Source: SW132 sp038150125 (lineage in GTDB: Bacteria > Bacteroidota > Rhodothermia > Balneolales > Balneolaceae). Taken from it: a stretch of 64,000 nt of DNA. Below the pieces are notes generated by a model. That model was not told the origin of the DNA and did not search any database. It saw only the letters and a program-made list of their open reading frames with translations. Both the position numbers and the translations under genes were made by a program. The DNA lies in contig NZ_JBBVMF010000007.1 of NCBI RefSeq assembly GCF_038150125.1, forward strand, positions 62,001 through 126,000, in the 5' to 3' direction. How positions within the stretch are numbered: position 1 is the first letter of the stretch; every line of letters begins with the position of its first letter. Shown piece by piece: positions 24,518 through 34,197 of this stretch.

Positions 24518-27250
24518 ATGGCCAACTATATTACATTTTCTATTAAAAAATTTTCTCTCGCTTTCTTTACTGTAATTTTAGTGTGTATTGGTTCAATATT
24601 ACCTTTAAGTAGTCAAGCCAACTCCTTTTTTAAAGATTCTGCAGCTAAAACTACCGATAAGACCAAACGAGATGATTACCGCTTACACGCAGTTCGTGTA
24701 ATTTCTTCTGATCTTAAGCTTGATGGCAAACTGGACGAAGCTGCCTGGGCAGATGCTAAAACGATCAGCAACTTCACCCAGCGGTCACCAGTGATCGGCT
24801 CTTCTGCCAGCGAAAATACAGCCGTGAAATTTTTGTATGACAATGATGCACTCTATATCGGTGCGATACTATACGACTCCTCACCTGACTCGATTGCCGC
24901 GCCTCTTTTTCGCCGCGATGAAGATGGTTTCAGTGATTGGTTTTTTGCCGGTATAGATAGCTATAATGACGAGCGAACTGCGTTTGTGTTTGCTACTAAT
25001 CCAAGAGGCGTGCAAAAGGATTTACTCTTTTATAATGACAATCAGGAAGATACAAGCTGGGATGCAGTCTGGGAGAGTTCAGCTGTTATTCATGAAGACG
25101 GCTGGTCTGTTGAAATGCGGATCCCCCTCTCACAAATTCGCTATAATCAATCCAAAGATATAAATACAATGGAGTGGGGTATAAATTTTTCACGGCATAT
25201 TGCCAGAAAAGACGAGGTAGTGTATTGGTCGCCAACACCTCCGGATGATTCTGGTATTGTATCGAAATTTGGACGGTTGGATAATTTGAATAATTTACCA
25301 AAGAAAAATCAGCTTGAATTCATCCCCTATATTTCAAGTAAGCTTGACCGGACGCCGCTGACCGGGCAAAACCCCTTTATCAACGAATATGAGTCATCTG
25401 TTAATGTCGGGGCGGATATTTCTTACGGATTGAGTTCAAATATGACTTTGACAGCGACACTCAATCCCGATTTCGGTCAAGTGGAGGTAGATCCGGCTGA
25501 AGTGAATCTTTCGGCATTTGAAACGTTTTTTCCTGAACGGCGACCATTCTTTTTGGAAGGGTCAGAAATCTTCGATTTTGGTTTTCGGCCTATATTGAAT
25601 TTGGGAGGTACCCCACAGATATTTTATTCGAGACGGATTGGCCGGGCGCCACAGGGAAGTGTCCCTTCGGAAGCGGCTTACAGCGATGTTCCGTCTCAGA
25701 CACCTATTGCTGGGGCTGTAAAACTGAGTGGCAAAACACCAGGAGGATGGTCCGTAGGACTGATCAATGCGGTGACGCGACAAAATGATGCCTCTTATAG
25801 TCATTCTGATGGTCGTATAGAATCTATTGCTGTTGAGCCGCTGACGAACTACAGTGTTGGTCGGTTGCAAAAAGATTTCCGAGGCGGCAAAAGTGTCGTT
25901 GGTGTAATGATGAATTCCGTCATCCGGAATCCATCGCAACCGGCCCTCGCCGGGATTATTTCGGATCAGGCTTATAGTGCCGGCGCAGATTTTCAACATC
26001 AGTGGAACAATCGAAAATTTAGGATTAACGGGAAATTTGCCGCTAGCCAGGTCTCTGGCTCAAAAGCGATGATCTCACGTCTACAGCAGTCGAGTGCACG
26101 ATATTACCAACGACCCGGGGCGGATCATCTTAATTTGGACCTCAACCGAGGTTCGCTCAGCGGGGTATATGGGGATCTTATGGTCACCAGGCAGACCCGG
26201 CACTGGATAACCCAGTTTAGGGGATATCGTGTGAGCCCGGGATTTGAAGTGAATGACCTCGGTTTCCAGACCGCTGCGGATCGAAGTACGTTTACCGGCG
26301 TCAACTTGTACAAGCAGCCTGAGGCAAACGGGATTTTCCGAAACTATTCTGTTTTTACCCTCGCAGCTCTGACATTCAATACCGCCGGAGATCTTGTGGG
26401 TAACATGACTGGAATCGGCAGCTCCTTCCGTTTTAAAAATTTCTGGTCAGTCAGTACAGAGGTATTGGGGTCGTTACGTTCGTATGACGATCGATTAACA
26501 AGAGGCGGCCCTATGGGTATGACTCCGGCATCTATGAAATTTAATACAATTGTTTCGACTGATTATCGAAAAAAACTGCAGCTTAAATTCACATCCCGAC
26601 AGACTATAGACGAACTGGGCGGTCACAGGCGATCCGGATCGGTGATGGTCAGATACCGTCCTCTTCCTGCAGCCAATTTTTCTATAGAGCCACAGTTTAC
26701 AAGTTACAAAACAACTACGCAGTATGCGGGCACAATCCAGTCACCATCAAATACGGCAACCTTTGGAAAACGCTATTTATTTGCAGATATGCATCAACAA
26801 ACATTGGCTGCATCTATCAGGGCCGATTGGACTTTTTCCCCAAAACTCAGTCTTCAGTTATTTGCCCAGCCTTTTATTTCAGCTGGAGAATTCAGCCGGT
26901 TTAAAGAGCTCGAGCGAGCAGGAAGTATGGATTATAAAGTTTATGACGAAGAATCGGGCTCCGTTCAGTTCAACTCTGAAACAAATCGTTACGAGATAAC
27001 TCCCGGCGATATAGCTGAAGAATCTTTCGAGATTCGCAACCCGAATTTTAATGTGCGATCGATTCGAGGAAATGCCGTACTTCGGTGGGAATACCGGCCC
27101 GGATCAACTGTATTCTTCGTTTGGCAGCAAACGCGAAGCAGCCGGGGAAATGCAGGAACACTCAATTTAGCCGATGATTATGACCAGCTGTTTCGGTCAC
27201 CTGCCAACCATGCATTTCTCGTGAAATTATCCTTCTGGCTGGGAACCTAA
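24518..27250 (+). CDS. DUF5916 outer-membrane protein with CBM9-like domain
   Basis: 910 aa with a signal peptide (about 1-35). The N-terminal third is a family-9 carbohydrate-binding-like sandwich (LKLDGKLDEAAWADAKTI, VKFLYDNDALYIGAILYD, GWSVEMRIPLSQIRY). The rest is the DUF5916 region, with the marker NPDFGQVEVDPAEVNLSAFE followed by FPERRPFFLEGSEIF, and then alternating aromatic strands consistent with a beta-barrel ending FLVKLSFWLGT. Outer-membrane location is inferred; function of the family is unknown. It is convergent with the GH97 gene. Confidence 0.88.
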   Translation: MANYITFSIKKFSLAFFTVILVCIGSILPLSSQANSFFKDSAAKTTDKTKRDDYRLHAVRVISSDLKLDGKLDEAAWADAKTISNFTQRSPVIGSSASENTAVKFLYDNDALYIGAILYDSSPDSIAAPLFRRDEDGFSDWFFAGIDSYNDERTAFVFATNPRGVQKDLLFYNDNQEDTSWDAVWESSAVIHEDGWSVEMRIPLSQIRYNQSKDINTMEWGINFSRHIARKDEVVYWSPTPPDDSGIVSKFGRLDNLNNLPKKNQLEFIPYISSKLDRTPLTGQNPFINEYESSVNVGADISYGLSSNMTLTATLNPDFGQVEVDPAEVNLSAFETFFPERRPFFLEGSEIFDFGFRPILNLGGTPQIFYSRRIGRAPQGSVPSEAAYSDVPSQTPIAGAVKLSGKTPGGWSVGLINAVTRQNDASYSHSDGRIESIAVEPLTNYSVGRLQKDFRGGKSVVGVMMNSVIRNPSQPALAGIISDQAYSAGADFQHQWNNRKFRINGKFAASQVSGSKAMISRLQQSSARYYQRPGADHLNLDLNRGSLSGVYGDLMVTRQTRHWITQFRGYRVSPGFEVNDLGFQTAADRSTFTGVNLYKQPEANGIFRNYSVFTLAALTFNTAGDLVGNMTGIGSSFRFKNFWSVSTEVLGSLRSYDDRLTRGGPMGMTPASMKFNTIVSTDYRKKLQLKFTSRQTIDELGGHRRSGSVMVRYRPLPAANFSIEPQFTSYKTTTQYAGTIQSPSNTATFGKRYLFADMHQQTLAASIRADWTFSPKLSLQLFAQPFISAGEFSRFKELERAGSMDYKVYDEESGSVQFNSETNRYEITPGDIAEESFEIRNPNFNVRSIRGNAVLRWEYRPGSTVFFVWQQTRSSRGNAGTLNLADDYDQLFRSPANHAFLVKLSFWLGT

Positions 27251-27677
27251 AAGGAAGTGGTTTCTAATGAAAGTCTATAGTTTGATGGCGAAATTTGTGA
27301 GCTATCGCATTGACCCTATTCGAAATGTAGATCAATTCTTCTGGAGACCCTTTGATCAGATCCCTTGGGGGAGTAAAACGGTATTTCTCTGTTTTGAACC
27401 TCATGGGATGCCAAAGGCAGACAATTAGTAAAAATAATTTCGCACTATTAAACGAAAGAAATGACTGGTTAAACCGACTCGATGAGAAGCTGCAATTACT
27501 GAGTTTTACTATTTAATTAAATATAAGATGCCCGTAAAACCGGAAATCTGATAAGCAACATTCTCCGTTACCCAATTTCAGAGAGATTAAAGTCTGAATT
27601 AGGTACAGCAGGTCAATCCATCGGAAATTGCCGCTATTCACCAATACCAAAATGAAAAACACTTTATTCCCAATCAC
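27251..27677. other. 427-base gap; one small doubtful ORF
   Basis: A 53-codon frame at 27267-27428 starts nine or so bases after aaggaag, a fair ribosome site, and encodes MKVYSLMAKF onward with no recognised motif. It may be a small gene or chance. The rest looks empty, apart from a stretch before the GH97 stop that resembles the flank of the GH97 remnant. Confidence 0.25.
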
Positions 27678-29717
27678 CTAATTCTCAACCACTCTGAATC
27701 GTATCGCCTGGCCGCCGCCGGGAGCGAGTTCCAAAACAAGATTATCCCCGGTCGCGATCTCTTTTTCTTCCGTTACAAACCCGTATGGATTCGACTCCCA
27801 GTCTGCATCGGCCGAATCGCGATAAATTTCCGCAACGTATTGTTTTCCGTTGTCCAGGAAATCCAGGTTGATTTCGAACGAGCGTGCTTCTTCATTAGTC
27901 AAGCTGCCGAGGTACCAGTCGTCACTGTTCCTGTCTTTTCTGACGATGGTGATGAAATTGCCGATCTCGGCATTCAGCACACGCGTGTCATCCCAGTCGG
28001 CTGGCACGTCTTTGATAAACTGAAATGGTTCGGGACGTTCTTCATAATTCTCGGGAAGATCCGCGGCCATCTGCAGTGGACTGTAGATGACAACATATAG
28101 CGCCAGTTCTTTGGCAAGCGTGTGATTCACCCGATTGTCGGGCCGGTATTCTTCAAAAGTTAAATCTACAATTCCCGGCGTGTAGTCGAACGGGCCAGCC
28201 AGAAGCCTAGTGAACGGAATATAGAGCACATGGTCAAGCGGATTGCCCTGGTTTTCGCCCCAAGCGTTGTATTCCTGTCCGCGCGCCACTTCACGGGTCA
28301 TCAGGTTGGGCCAGGTCCGCCGCAGGCCGGTATCTTTTACACCTTCATGCACGTTTAGCATAATCTTATAATCTGCCGCCAGCTCTACAATATCCTGGTG
28401 ATGATTGACCATATGCTGACCATGATGCCATTCATAATGTTTGTTTCCTTCCTCATTAGTCCAAAAAATCTCCTGCCCGTGGCCTACGTATCCTGTTTTT
28501 ACTGCCCGAACACCAAGGTCGTTATACAGTTCAAATCCGTCTTCAACTTGCGATTCATAATGTTCAATTGTCGCGGATGTTTCATGATGCCCCATCAGAC
28601 GCACACCTTTTTCAAGTGCATAATTGGCCAGGTAATCAAGGTCAAAATCATCCATTGGCTCGGTGAAACTGAACACAGCGCCGCTTTCGTACCAGTTTTC
28701 ATCCCAGCCTTTGTTCCAGCCTTCTACAAGCACGTGATCAAATCCATGCTCGGCCGCAAAATCGATGTACCGTTTTGTGTTCTCGGTTGTGGCACCGTGT
28801 CGGGGCCCGGGCCCCCAGGTAGATTTGTCAAGGTGCATCTCCCACCAGATACCCACATATTTTCCAGGTTCAATCCAGCTCGTATCTTCCAGTTTATTGG
28901 GCTCGTTAAGATTCAGAATGAGGTATGAGGTGATCAGGTCGCCCGGATTTTCCGCGATCTGAATGGTTCTCCACGGGGTGACCGACGGGGCTTCGGTGCG
29001 CACCCGAATGCCATCATACCACGGCATAAGGTTTGCTTTGAGCCGGTTGCCCTCTGTTCTCTCCAGTGTCATGGTGGAATAATCTACAAGTGCCGCTTCA
29101 TGAATGCTAAGGTAGAGCCCGTCATCGGTTTTCATCGTTAGCGGTGTGTGGACGGTGTCGGCCTCAGAGAGCGGCGTTTCGTTGGTGAGATATTCAAACC
29201 GGTTCCACTGGTAAGCGCCAATCCACCAAGCCATATGGTTGCCGGTGAGATTAAATTCAGTCAGTTCATCCATGATATTGAATGCTTTCAGGTTGTCTTG
29301 TGCCGGGAACTCGTAGCGAAACCCAATGCCATCATCAAAAGACCTGAAGACAATGATCAGTTCGCGATTCTCACCACCTGGTTCTTTAAGGCCTACTTTC
29401 AATTCGTTATAGTGATTACGAATCTCTCTCTTTTCACCCCATACCTGTGTCCATGTATTATCGAAAGTAGTTGATTCAGTGTATTCTATCTCAAACGGAC
29501 CCGCTAAATCGGTTTCATTCTCAAGCTCAAACCCAAGGGCTGACCGGTCAATGACAGTTTCTGTGTTTCGGATTACAGAGTAATAGGGCCGGCCATCAGC
29601 CAGTTCAAATGTAATCGTGTGATTTCCCGCCGGAGAAGAGACTGTATGGCTGGTATCTGCTGCTTGAAATGGGTTGAAAGCGAGTAAAATCAGAAACAGG
29701 TAGTTGAGAGGAGCCAT
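27678..29717 (-). CDS. GH97 family alpha-glucosidase/alpha-galactosidase-type hydrolase
   Basis: 679 aa with a signal peptide (about 1-20). N-terminal beta-sandwich (SPAGNHTITFELADGRPYYS), central barrel and C-terminal sheet domain are all present. Typical GH97 elements: EGWNKGWDENW, GHHETSATIEHYE, VHEGVKDTGLRRTWPNLMTRE and ARGQEYNAWG; these keep glutamates at the positions expected for the calcium-dependent inverting (SusB-like) subgroup, but I could not align them exactly. Predicted periplasmic. No SusC/SusD pair is nearby. A decayed C-terminal copy lies at 23847-24143. Confidence 0.92.
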   Translation of the reverse strand: MAPLNYLFLILLAFNPFQAADTSHTVSSPAGNHTITFELADGRPYYSVIRNTETVIDRSALGFELENETDLAGPFEIEYTESTTFDNTWTQVWGEKREIRNHYNELKVGLKEPGGENRELIIVFRSFDDGIGFRYEFPAQDNLKAFNIMDELTEFNLTGNHMAWWIGAYQWNRFEYLTNETPLSEADTVHTPLTMKTDDGLYLSIHEAALVDYSTMTLERTEGNRLKANLMPWYDGIRVRTEAPSVTPWRTIQIAENPGDLITSYLILNLNEPNKLEDTSWIEPGKYVGIWWEMHLDKSTWGPGPRHGATTENTKRYIDFAAEHGFDHVLVEGWNKGWDENWYESGAVFSFTEPMDDFDLDYLANYALEKGVRLMGHHETSATIEHYESQVEDGFELYNDLGVRAVKTGYVGHGQEIFWTNEEGNKHYEWHHGQHMVNHHQDIVELAADYKIMLNVHEGVKDTGLRRTWPNLMTREVARGQEYNAWGENQGNPLDHVLYIPFTRLLAGPFDYTPGIVDLTFEEYRPDNRVNHTLAKELALYVVIYSPLQMAADLPENYEERPEPFQFIKDVPADWDDTRVLNAEIGNFITIVRKDRNSDDWYLGSLTNEEARSFEINLDFLDNGKQYVAEIYRDSADADWESNPYGFVTEEKEIATGDNLVLELAPGGGQAIRFRVVEN

Positions 29718-30313
29718 GGCAGGTGAATTTATATTATGTTTCCCGCAAAATGCTTACGCCGTATGAAATTACGATGAAATATAACTCCAAAGATTTTATG
29801 GTGTATATCGGTGAAATGTCCTCAGAAAAGTTGGCCTCGGAAAAACAGATTACAGAAAACATAATGTGTGATTAAAAATTATGATAGATCGACCCAGTTA
29901 AGGTAAACATCGTCAATATATAAGAGATATTGCTGTTGCAGATCCTCCCACTTGCCTCGGAAAAAACGGGCAAGTGTCAGGATGACGAGCTGATTTGTCG
30001 GGGCGTGGGCGGCGTGTTTATGACACAGATATTCATTCCAATTTAATGATCACGCCGCCATTTATTCCTGTAAAATTGGTGTCATTCTTCTCAAAATGGT
30101 GGGTTTCCATTTTGAGAAGAATCTGTAAAAGCAATAGATATAGCACTATCAATGGAAATTGCTTAATGAACTTTCTTGCTAATTGTATTCAAAAACCTCG
30201 ATGAGACTCTTAGAAAAACTGTGCTTACTAAATAAATTTGGTTACACGCTGTATTTCCCTTGGAATTGAAAAAAAATAAAGTTGGATGCAGACCTAAACC
30301 GTCTCTCAAAGCG
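29718..30313. other. 596-base gap without a gene
   Basis: Between the GH97 start and the SDR stop. Apart from the 16-base inverted repeat at 30084-30122 and a 12-base direct repeat gcctcggaaaaa (near 29833 and 29954), I see nothing. It should contain the GH97 promoter. Confidence 0.4.
30084..30122. repeat. Perfect 16-base inverted repeat
   Basis: attcttctcaaaatgg (30084-30099) and ccattttgagaagaat (30107-30122) with a 7-base loop. It is about 190 bases after the SDR stop on the minus strand; no T tract follows on either strand, so it is a weak terminator candidate or a repeat. Confidence 0.55.
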
Positions 30314-31051
30314 TCAATGTTCATAAATCATTTTGCGGGTCATGCCGCCGTCAATCACGAGGTTTTCTCCATTGATGAAATCATTATCAGGCTTTGTGAG
30401 AAACAGGCATGCACGGGCAATGTCCTCGGGTTTGCCCACTCGTTTTGATGGATGCTGCTCGTGATCTATATCTCGAAGATCGTCATAGTTTTCCGTTTTA
30501 ATCCAGCCCGGGCTAATGCAGTTCACATTGATGTTGTCTTCTGCATAGGAAATGGACATGGCGTGGGTAAGAGCCAGTAGTCCACCTTTGGATGCTGCGT
30601 ACGCCTCAGAGTTTGGTTCCGACATCATTGCACGGGTCGAAGCGATGTTGACGACAGAACCACCGCCGTTACTTTTCATCTCTTTTGCAGCTTCCCGGGT
30701 CAGCAGAAAACTGCTTCGAAGATTAGTGTTAATGACTCTATCCCAATCTTCAACGGTGAGTTCATTGGGCTGGGTAAATTCAGATAAACCGGCATTGTTG
30801 ATGACAACATCAATTCTGCCAAATAACTGTATAGTTTTTTTGACCAGATTTTTGATGGAAGCCGGGTCAGATACATCGCACTCCACAAATTCAGCTATCA
30901 GATTGTCATTGTTCAGCGACTCACTGATAGCTCGGCCGTGTGTCACGTCAATGTCTGCGATAACTACGCTGTATTCGTTTTCAGCAAAAGCGGTAGCTAT
31001 GGCTCTGCCGATTCCATTTGCAGATCCTGTAATAATGGCTGTTTTATTCAT
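30314..31051 (-). CDS. Short-chain dehydrogenase/reductase
   Basis: 245-aa NAD(P)-dependent classical SDR. Cofactor motif TGSANGIGRAIA (8-19), Asp after the second strand (IADID, favouring NAD), NNAG motif, Ser in VVNIASTRAM and catalytic YAASK near 153-157. The C-terminal end has the FINGENLVIDGGM pattern. Substrate unknown; glucose/3-oxoacyl-type dehydrogenases look similar. It is a single gene, divergent from the DUF2267 gene across a 361-base gap. Confidence 0.9.
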   Translation of the reverse strand: MNKTAIITGSANGIGRAIATAFAENEYSVVIADIDVTHGRAISESLNNDNLIAEFVECDVSDPASIKNLVKKTIQLFGRIDVVINNAGLSEFTQPNELTVEDWDRVINTNLRSSFLLTREAAKEMKSNGGGSVVNIASTRAMMSEPNSEAYAASKGGLLALTHAMSISYAEDNINVNCISPGWIKTENYDDLRDIDHEQHPSKRVGKPEDIARACLFLTKPDNDFINGENLVIDGGMTRKMIYEH

Positions 31052-31412
31052 AGGTAATGATTCTATTTTATTTCAATTTATTTTGAGAAAATTTATGAGA
31101 AATGTTCCTCTTCCGTTTGGTTTATTTGAGTTTTCTAAGGCTCTGTCTATAGTTGAAACAAAATACCTTTCAAGAACCTTCGGGAGAATTAAAAGATGAA
31201 TATAATGTCCTGATTTGTAGCTCTTAAGAAATTATGAAGTCTCTGTGCAAGAGGAGGTAGAAGCAGTTAGATGACACAATAAAACCATAATCCTAACAAG
31301 CTCATTTTTTAGTGTCATATGAACGTGAGTTGTTGTAAAAAAGTTAAACTTTTAGAGCGGTAAATCACCGATAAATTATAGAGAGAAATATTAATTAAAT
31401 CATTCTATCCTT
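31052..31412. other. Divergent intergenic region
   Basis: 361 bases between the SDR and DUF2267 starts; no gene recognised. It should hold two promoters; none is clear enough to mark. Confidence 0.35.
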
Positions 31413-31856
31413 ATGAATAATTCACCAGTTGACGTTGAAAAGTACGTACACGATGTTAATGAATATATTAATCAGCTTGCCGTGGATCTTGAACATCCGG
31501 AAGAGCAACAAAGAGTGTTAAGAATTTGGCGGGCAGTGATGCACACAATCCGGGACAGAATTACAATTTCAGAATCCTTTGATCTGATGGCGGCACTCCC
31601 GTTAATTCTACGCGGAATTTATACCACCGGCTGGAAATACACGGAATCGCCTAAATATGACTATGATACCGTAGAGGAGATGAAAGACCAGGTGAAGTCT
31701 CTTCAAAGCCAATATGGAGAGCAAGACTTTAACTGGATGAAATCCACTGAAGAAATAATTTCAATTGTTCTGGATTCTCTTGAAAGATATTTCACAGATG
31801 GACAAATGAAGCATATCAGAAGCCAGTTGCCGAAAGATATAAAGACGCTCGTTTAG
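31413..31856 (+). CDS. DUF2267 domain protein
   Basis: 147 aa, soluble, all-helical in appearance. The DUF2267 pattern is visible: VNEYINQLAVDL, RVLRIWRAVMHTIRDRIT, ESFDLMAALPLILRGIYTTG and a C-terminal VLDSLERYFTDGQMKHIRSQ. Family function is unknown; some members accompany stress genes. Likely monocistronic. Confidence 0.85.
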   Translation: MNNSPVDVEKYVHDVNEYINQLAVDLEHPEEQQRVLRIWRAVMHTIRDRITISESFDLMAALPLILRGIYTTGWKYTESPKYDYDTVEEMKDQVKSLQSQYGEQDFNWMKSTEEIISIVLDSLERYFTDGQMKHIRSQLPKDIKTLV

Positions 31857-31956
31857 TTTTAGCCCGCTTTTTTCACAAAGAAAATTATACGTGAGAAATG
31901 CGGGTAAGAATCGATTACAATTCGATGCTAAAAATTATACAAGCCGGGACCAGACT

Positions 31957-32712
31957 ATGCTTCAATTTTCAAATCAGCCTGCAATTAACCGATTAAAAGT
32001 AAAAGAAGCAGTTTTCCTGATGATGGTATTTGGCAGTATGCTTGCTGGCTGTAACACGACCGACTCATCAAGTGAAGAACCGGAAGCTGTATTCGAATAC
32101 GATTTCAGAGAAATGAAATCAGGTTGGGAGCCATTTTTCACAAATTATAACGTCGGCAATAGGGAAGGAATGGATTTCGATACCGGCTATCGTTCGCTTC
32201 CCGAGCCATTAAACACGGCAGACATGGCGCAATATATTCGCGCCACGAATCAAAGTGATGATGTCAAAATGTTGTTCAGGCGGCAGGTAAACAGACTTGA
32301 GCCTAATACAGAATATAGCGTTCAGTTCGTCATCCGATTTGGAACATCTGTGCCATCGGGATGTTTGGGAATTGGCGGGTCGCCGGGCGGATCTGTTCGT
32401 GTTATTACAGATGTGAGCCGCATGATGCCCGAACCGATTATTGAGGATGAGTACTATCTTCTGAATGTTGAGCAGGCAGGTAACCCTGAAGAGTGGTATC
32501 AAAATGCAATAGTGGGCGACATCGCAAACAGCCGTGATTGTGAAGATGGCTACCAATATGAAATCAAAGAGCTTCAGTCTGACCCGGGCCATGCTTCTGT
32601 AATCACTGATGAAAACGGAGCTGCATGGCTGCTCTTCGGTACACGATCAGGTTTTGAAGGGACGACTGAGCTATATTATACTTACTTCAAAGCTGAATTC
32701 CATGAAATGTAA
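31957..32712 (+). CDS. Putative lipoprotein, unknown function
   Basis: From the ATG at 31957, 251 aa with a lipoprotein signal ending MLAGC followed by an acidic, Ser-rich linker (NTTDSSSEEPEA). The mature part looks like a beta-sandwich (LEPNTEYSVQFVIRFGT, GCLGIGGSPGGSVRVI, LFGTRSGFEGTTELYYTYF) and may bind carbohydrate, but I recognise no family. A GTG at 31891 would add 22 residues before the signal and is less likely. Confidence 0.7.
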   Translation: MLQFSNQPAINRLKVKEAVFLMMVFGSMLAGCNTTDSSSEEPEAVFEYDFREMKSGWEPFFTNYNVGNREGMDFDTGYRSLPEPLNTADMAQYIRATNQSDDVKMLFRRQVNRLEPNTEYSVQFVIRFGTSVPSGCLGIGGSPGGSVRVITDVSRMMPEPIIEDEYYLLNVEQAGNPEEWYQNAIVGDIANSRDCEDGYQYEIKELQSDPGHASVITDENGAAWLLFGTRSGFEGTTELYYTYFKAEFHEM

Positions 32713-32831
32713 GACAGGTAATTGTGCGTCAAACCAGAGGGTGGAAATCTCTGAGTATTAGGGGACATTTGTTAGTATGTTTGTGATGTTGAATTCTCAC
32801 CCGCAAAGCTATCAATTCAGAAAAAGTTTTT

Positions 32832-34037
32832 ATGACTGATCATTCACCCGCGTCTCCGGATCAAATCAAAAAATGGCGAGAGGATACCCCGGGCTGTACA
32901 TACAGAAATCATCTGAACAACGCCGGCGCAGCCCTGATGCCACAGCCTGTGATTGATACAGTTCAGAATCATCTTGAACTCGAATCCCGAATTGGGGCAT
33001 ATGAGGCTGGTGATGCAGCTTCGGAAGATATTCAGAAAGCGTATACATCCGTAGGTGAATTGATCGGCGCGGATTCAAAGAATGTAGCGGTGGTTGAAAA
33101 TGCAACGGTTGCGACGTCTCAAGCACTAAGCGCGTTCGAATTTGAATCCGGTGACACAATCATTACCACAAACGTGGACTACTCCTCCAACCAGATTATG
33201 CTCTTAAATCTGTCGAAACGCTTTGGTGTAGACATCATGAGAGCAGAAGATCTGCCGGAAGGCGGTGTGGATCCGGCGTCAGTTCGCCGGTTGATCCGAA
33301 AACATCGCCCCAAACTAATGCTAATGAGCTGGATTCCAACTAATTCAGGGCTGGTTCAGGATGCCACATCAGTAGGTGGTATCTGCAGGGAGGAGAACGT
33401 GCCAATTATATTGGATGCCTGCCAGGCAGTAGGGCAGATTGCTGTGGATGTAAAGGAATTGAAATGTGATTTCCTGGCCGCAACCTCCCGAAAATTCCTG
33501 CGCGGACCCAGGGGAATGGGATTTTTGTACGTCTCCGATCGCGTGCTGGAAAAAAACATGTATCCATTGTTCCCGGATACACATGGCGCTCGATGGACGG
33601 GCCCCGAAACGTTCCGGCTGGAGGAAGGAGCCAAGCGATTTGAGAACTGGGAATTTCCCCACGCCCTCTTACTGGGAATGGGAATGGCGGCAGAGTACGC
33701 GAATCAGATTGGGGTGGAGGTAATTGCGCAGCGGGCTACTGAGTTAGGAGACTATACCCGTGGCAAGCTTACAGACATACCGGGCGTTCGCGTGCTGGAT
33801 TACGGTAATCAGAAATGTGCTATTGTATCGGCCACTTTTGAAGAAATAGAGGCAGACGTTCTCGTTCAAAAACTCAGAGAACGTAACATCAATACAAGTT
33901 CAGCTTTTAGAACATCCGGTGTGATTGATATGAATTCAAAAAAAGCAAATGCGGTTCTGAGAATATCACCCCACTACTACAACAGGCGGGATGAGGTTGA
34001 TCAGGTTGTGGATGAGTTGAGAAGTTTTATGATGTAG
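32832..34037 (+). CDS. Aminotransferase class V-fold PLP enzyme
   Basis: 401 aa, cytosolic, fold type I. Seen: NNAGAALMPQPVI near the start, the cofactor Asp in IILDACQAVGQ, and the PLP lysine Lys221 in TSRKFLRGPRGMGFLY. This pattern is shared by cysteine desulfurases, isopenicillin-N-epimerase-like enzymes and EgtE-type C-S lyases; the catalytic cysteine loop of IscS/SufS is not evident. The specific reaction is unknown and no ergothioneine gene is beside it. The 794-base ion/lipid neighbours give no clue. Confidence 0.85.
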   Translation: MTDHSPASPDQIKKWREDTPGCTYRNHLNNAGAALMPQPVIDTVQNHLELESRIGAYEAGDAASEDIQKAYTSVGELIGADSKNVAVVENATVATSQALSAFEFESGDTIITTNVDYSSNQIMLLNLSKRFGVDIMRAEDLPEGGVDPASVRRLIRKHRPKLMLMSWIPTNSGLVQDATSVGGICREENVPIILDACQAVGQIAVDVKELKCDFLAATSRKFLRGPRGMGFLYVSDRVLEKNMYPLFPDTHGARWTGPETFRLEEGAKRFENWEFPHALLLGMGMAAEYANQIGVEVIAQRATELGDYTRGKLTDIPGVRVLDYGNQKCAIVSATFEEIEADVLVQKLRERNINTSSAFRTSGVIDMNSKKANAVLRISPHYYNRRDEVDQVVDELRSFMM

Positions 34038-34135
34038 CTTTCAGGCAGGATTTGACTTAAGAGGCTCATTATAAATTTCCTTTTGAGATTCCCGGTGAAG
34101 AGATCTTGATGGGAATCTAAAAAGAGGATAATTCG

Positions 34136-34167
34136 TTGTTATTGATAGGGTTACAAAATATATTTTG
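34136..34167 (+). promoter_or_regulatory. Candidate Bacteroidota-type promoter
   Basis: TTG at 34136-34138 and TATATTTTG at 34159-34167, spaced by 20 bases, close to the TTTG/TAnnTTTG consensus. It lies 31 bases before the ATG of the lipase maturation factor gene. Confidence 0.4.
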
Positions 34168-34197
34168 ATGTAACTATTTAATTTAATCCCAACGCCT

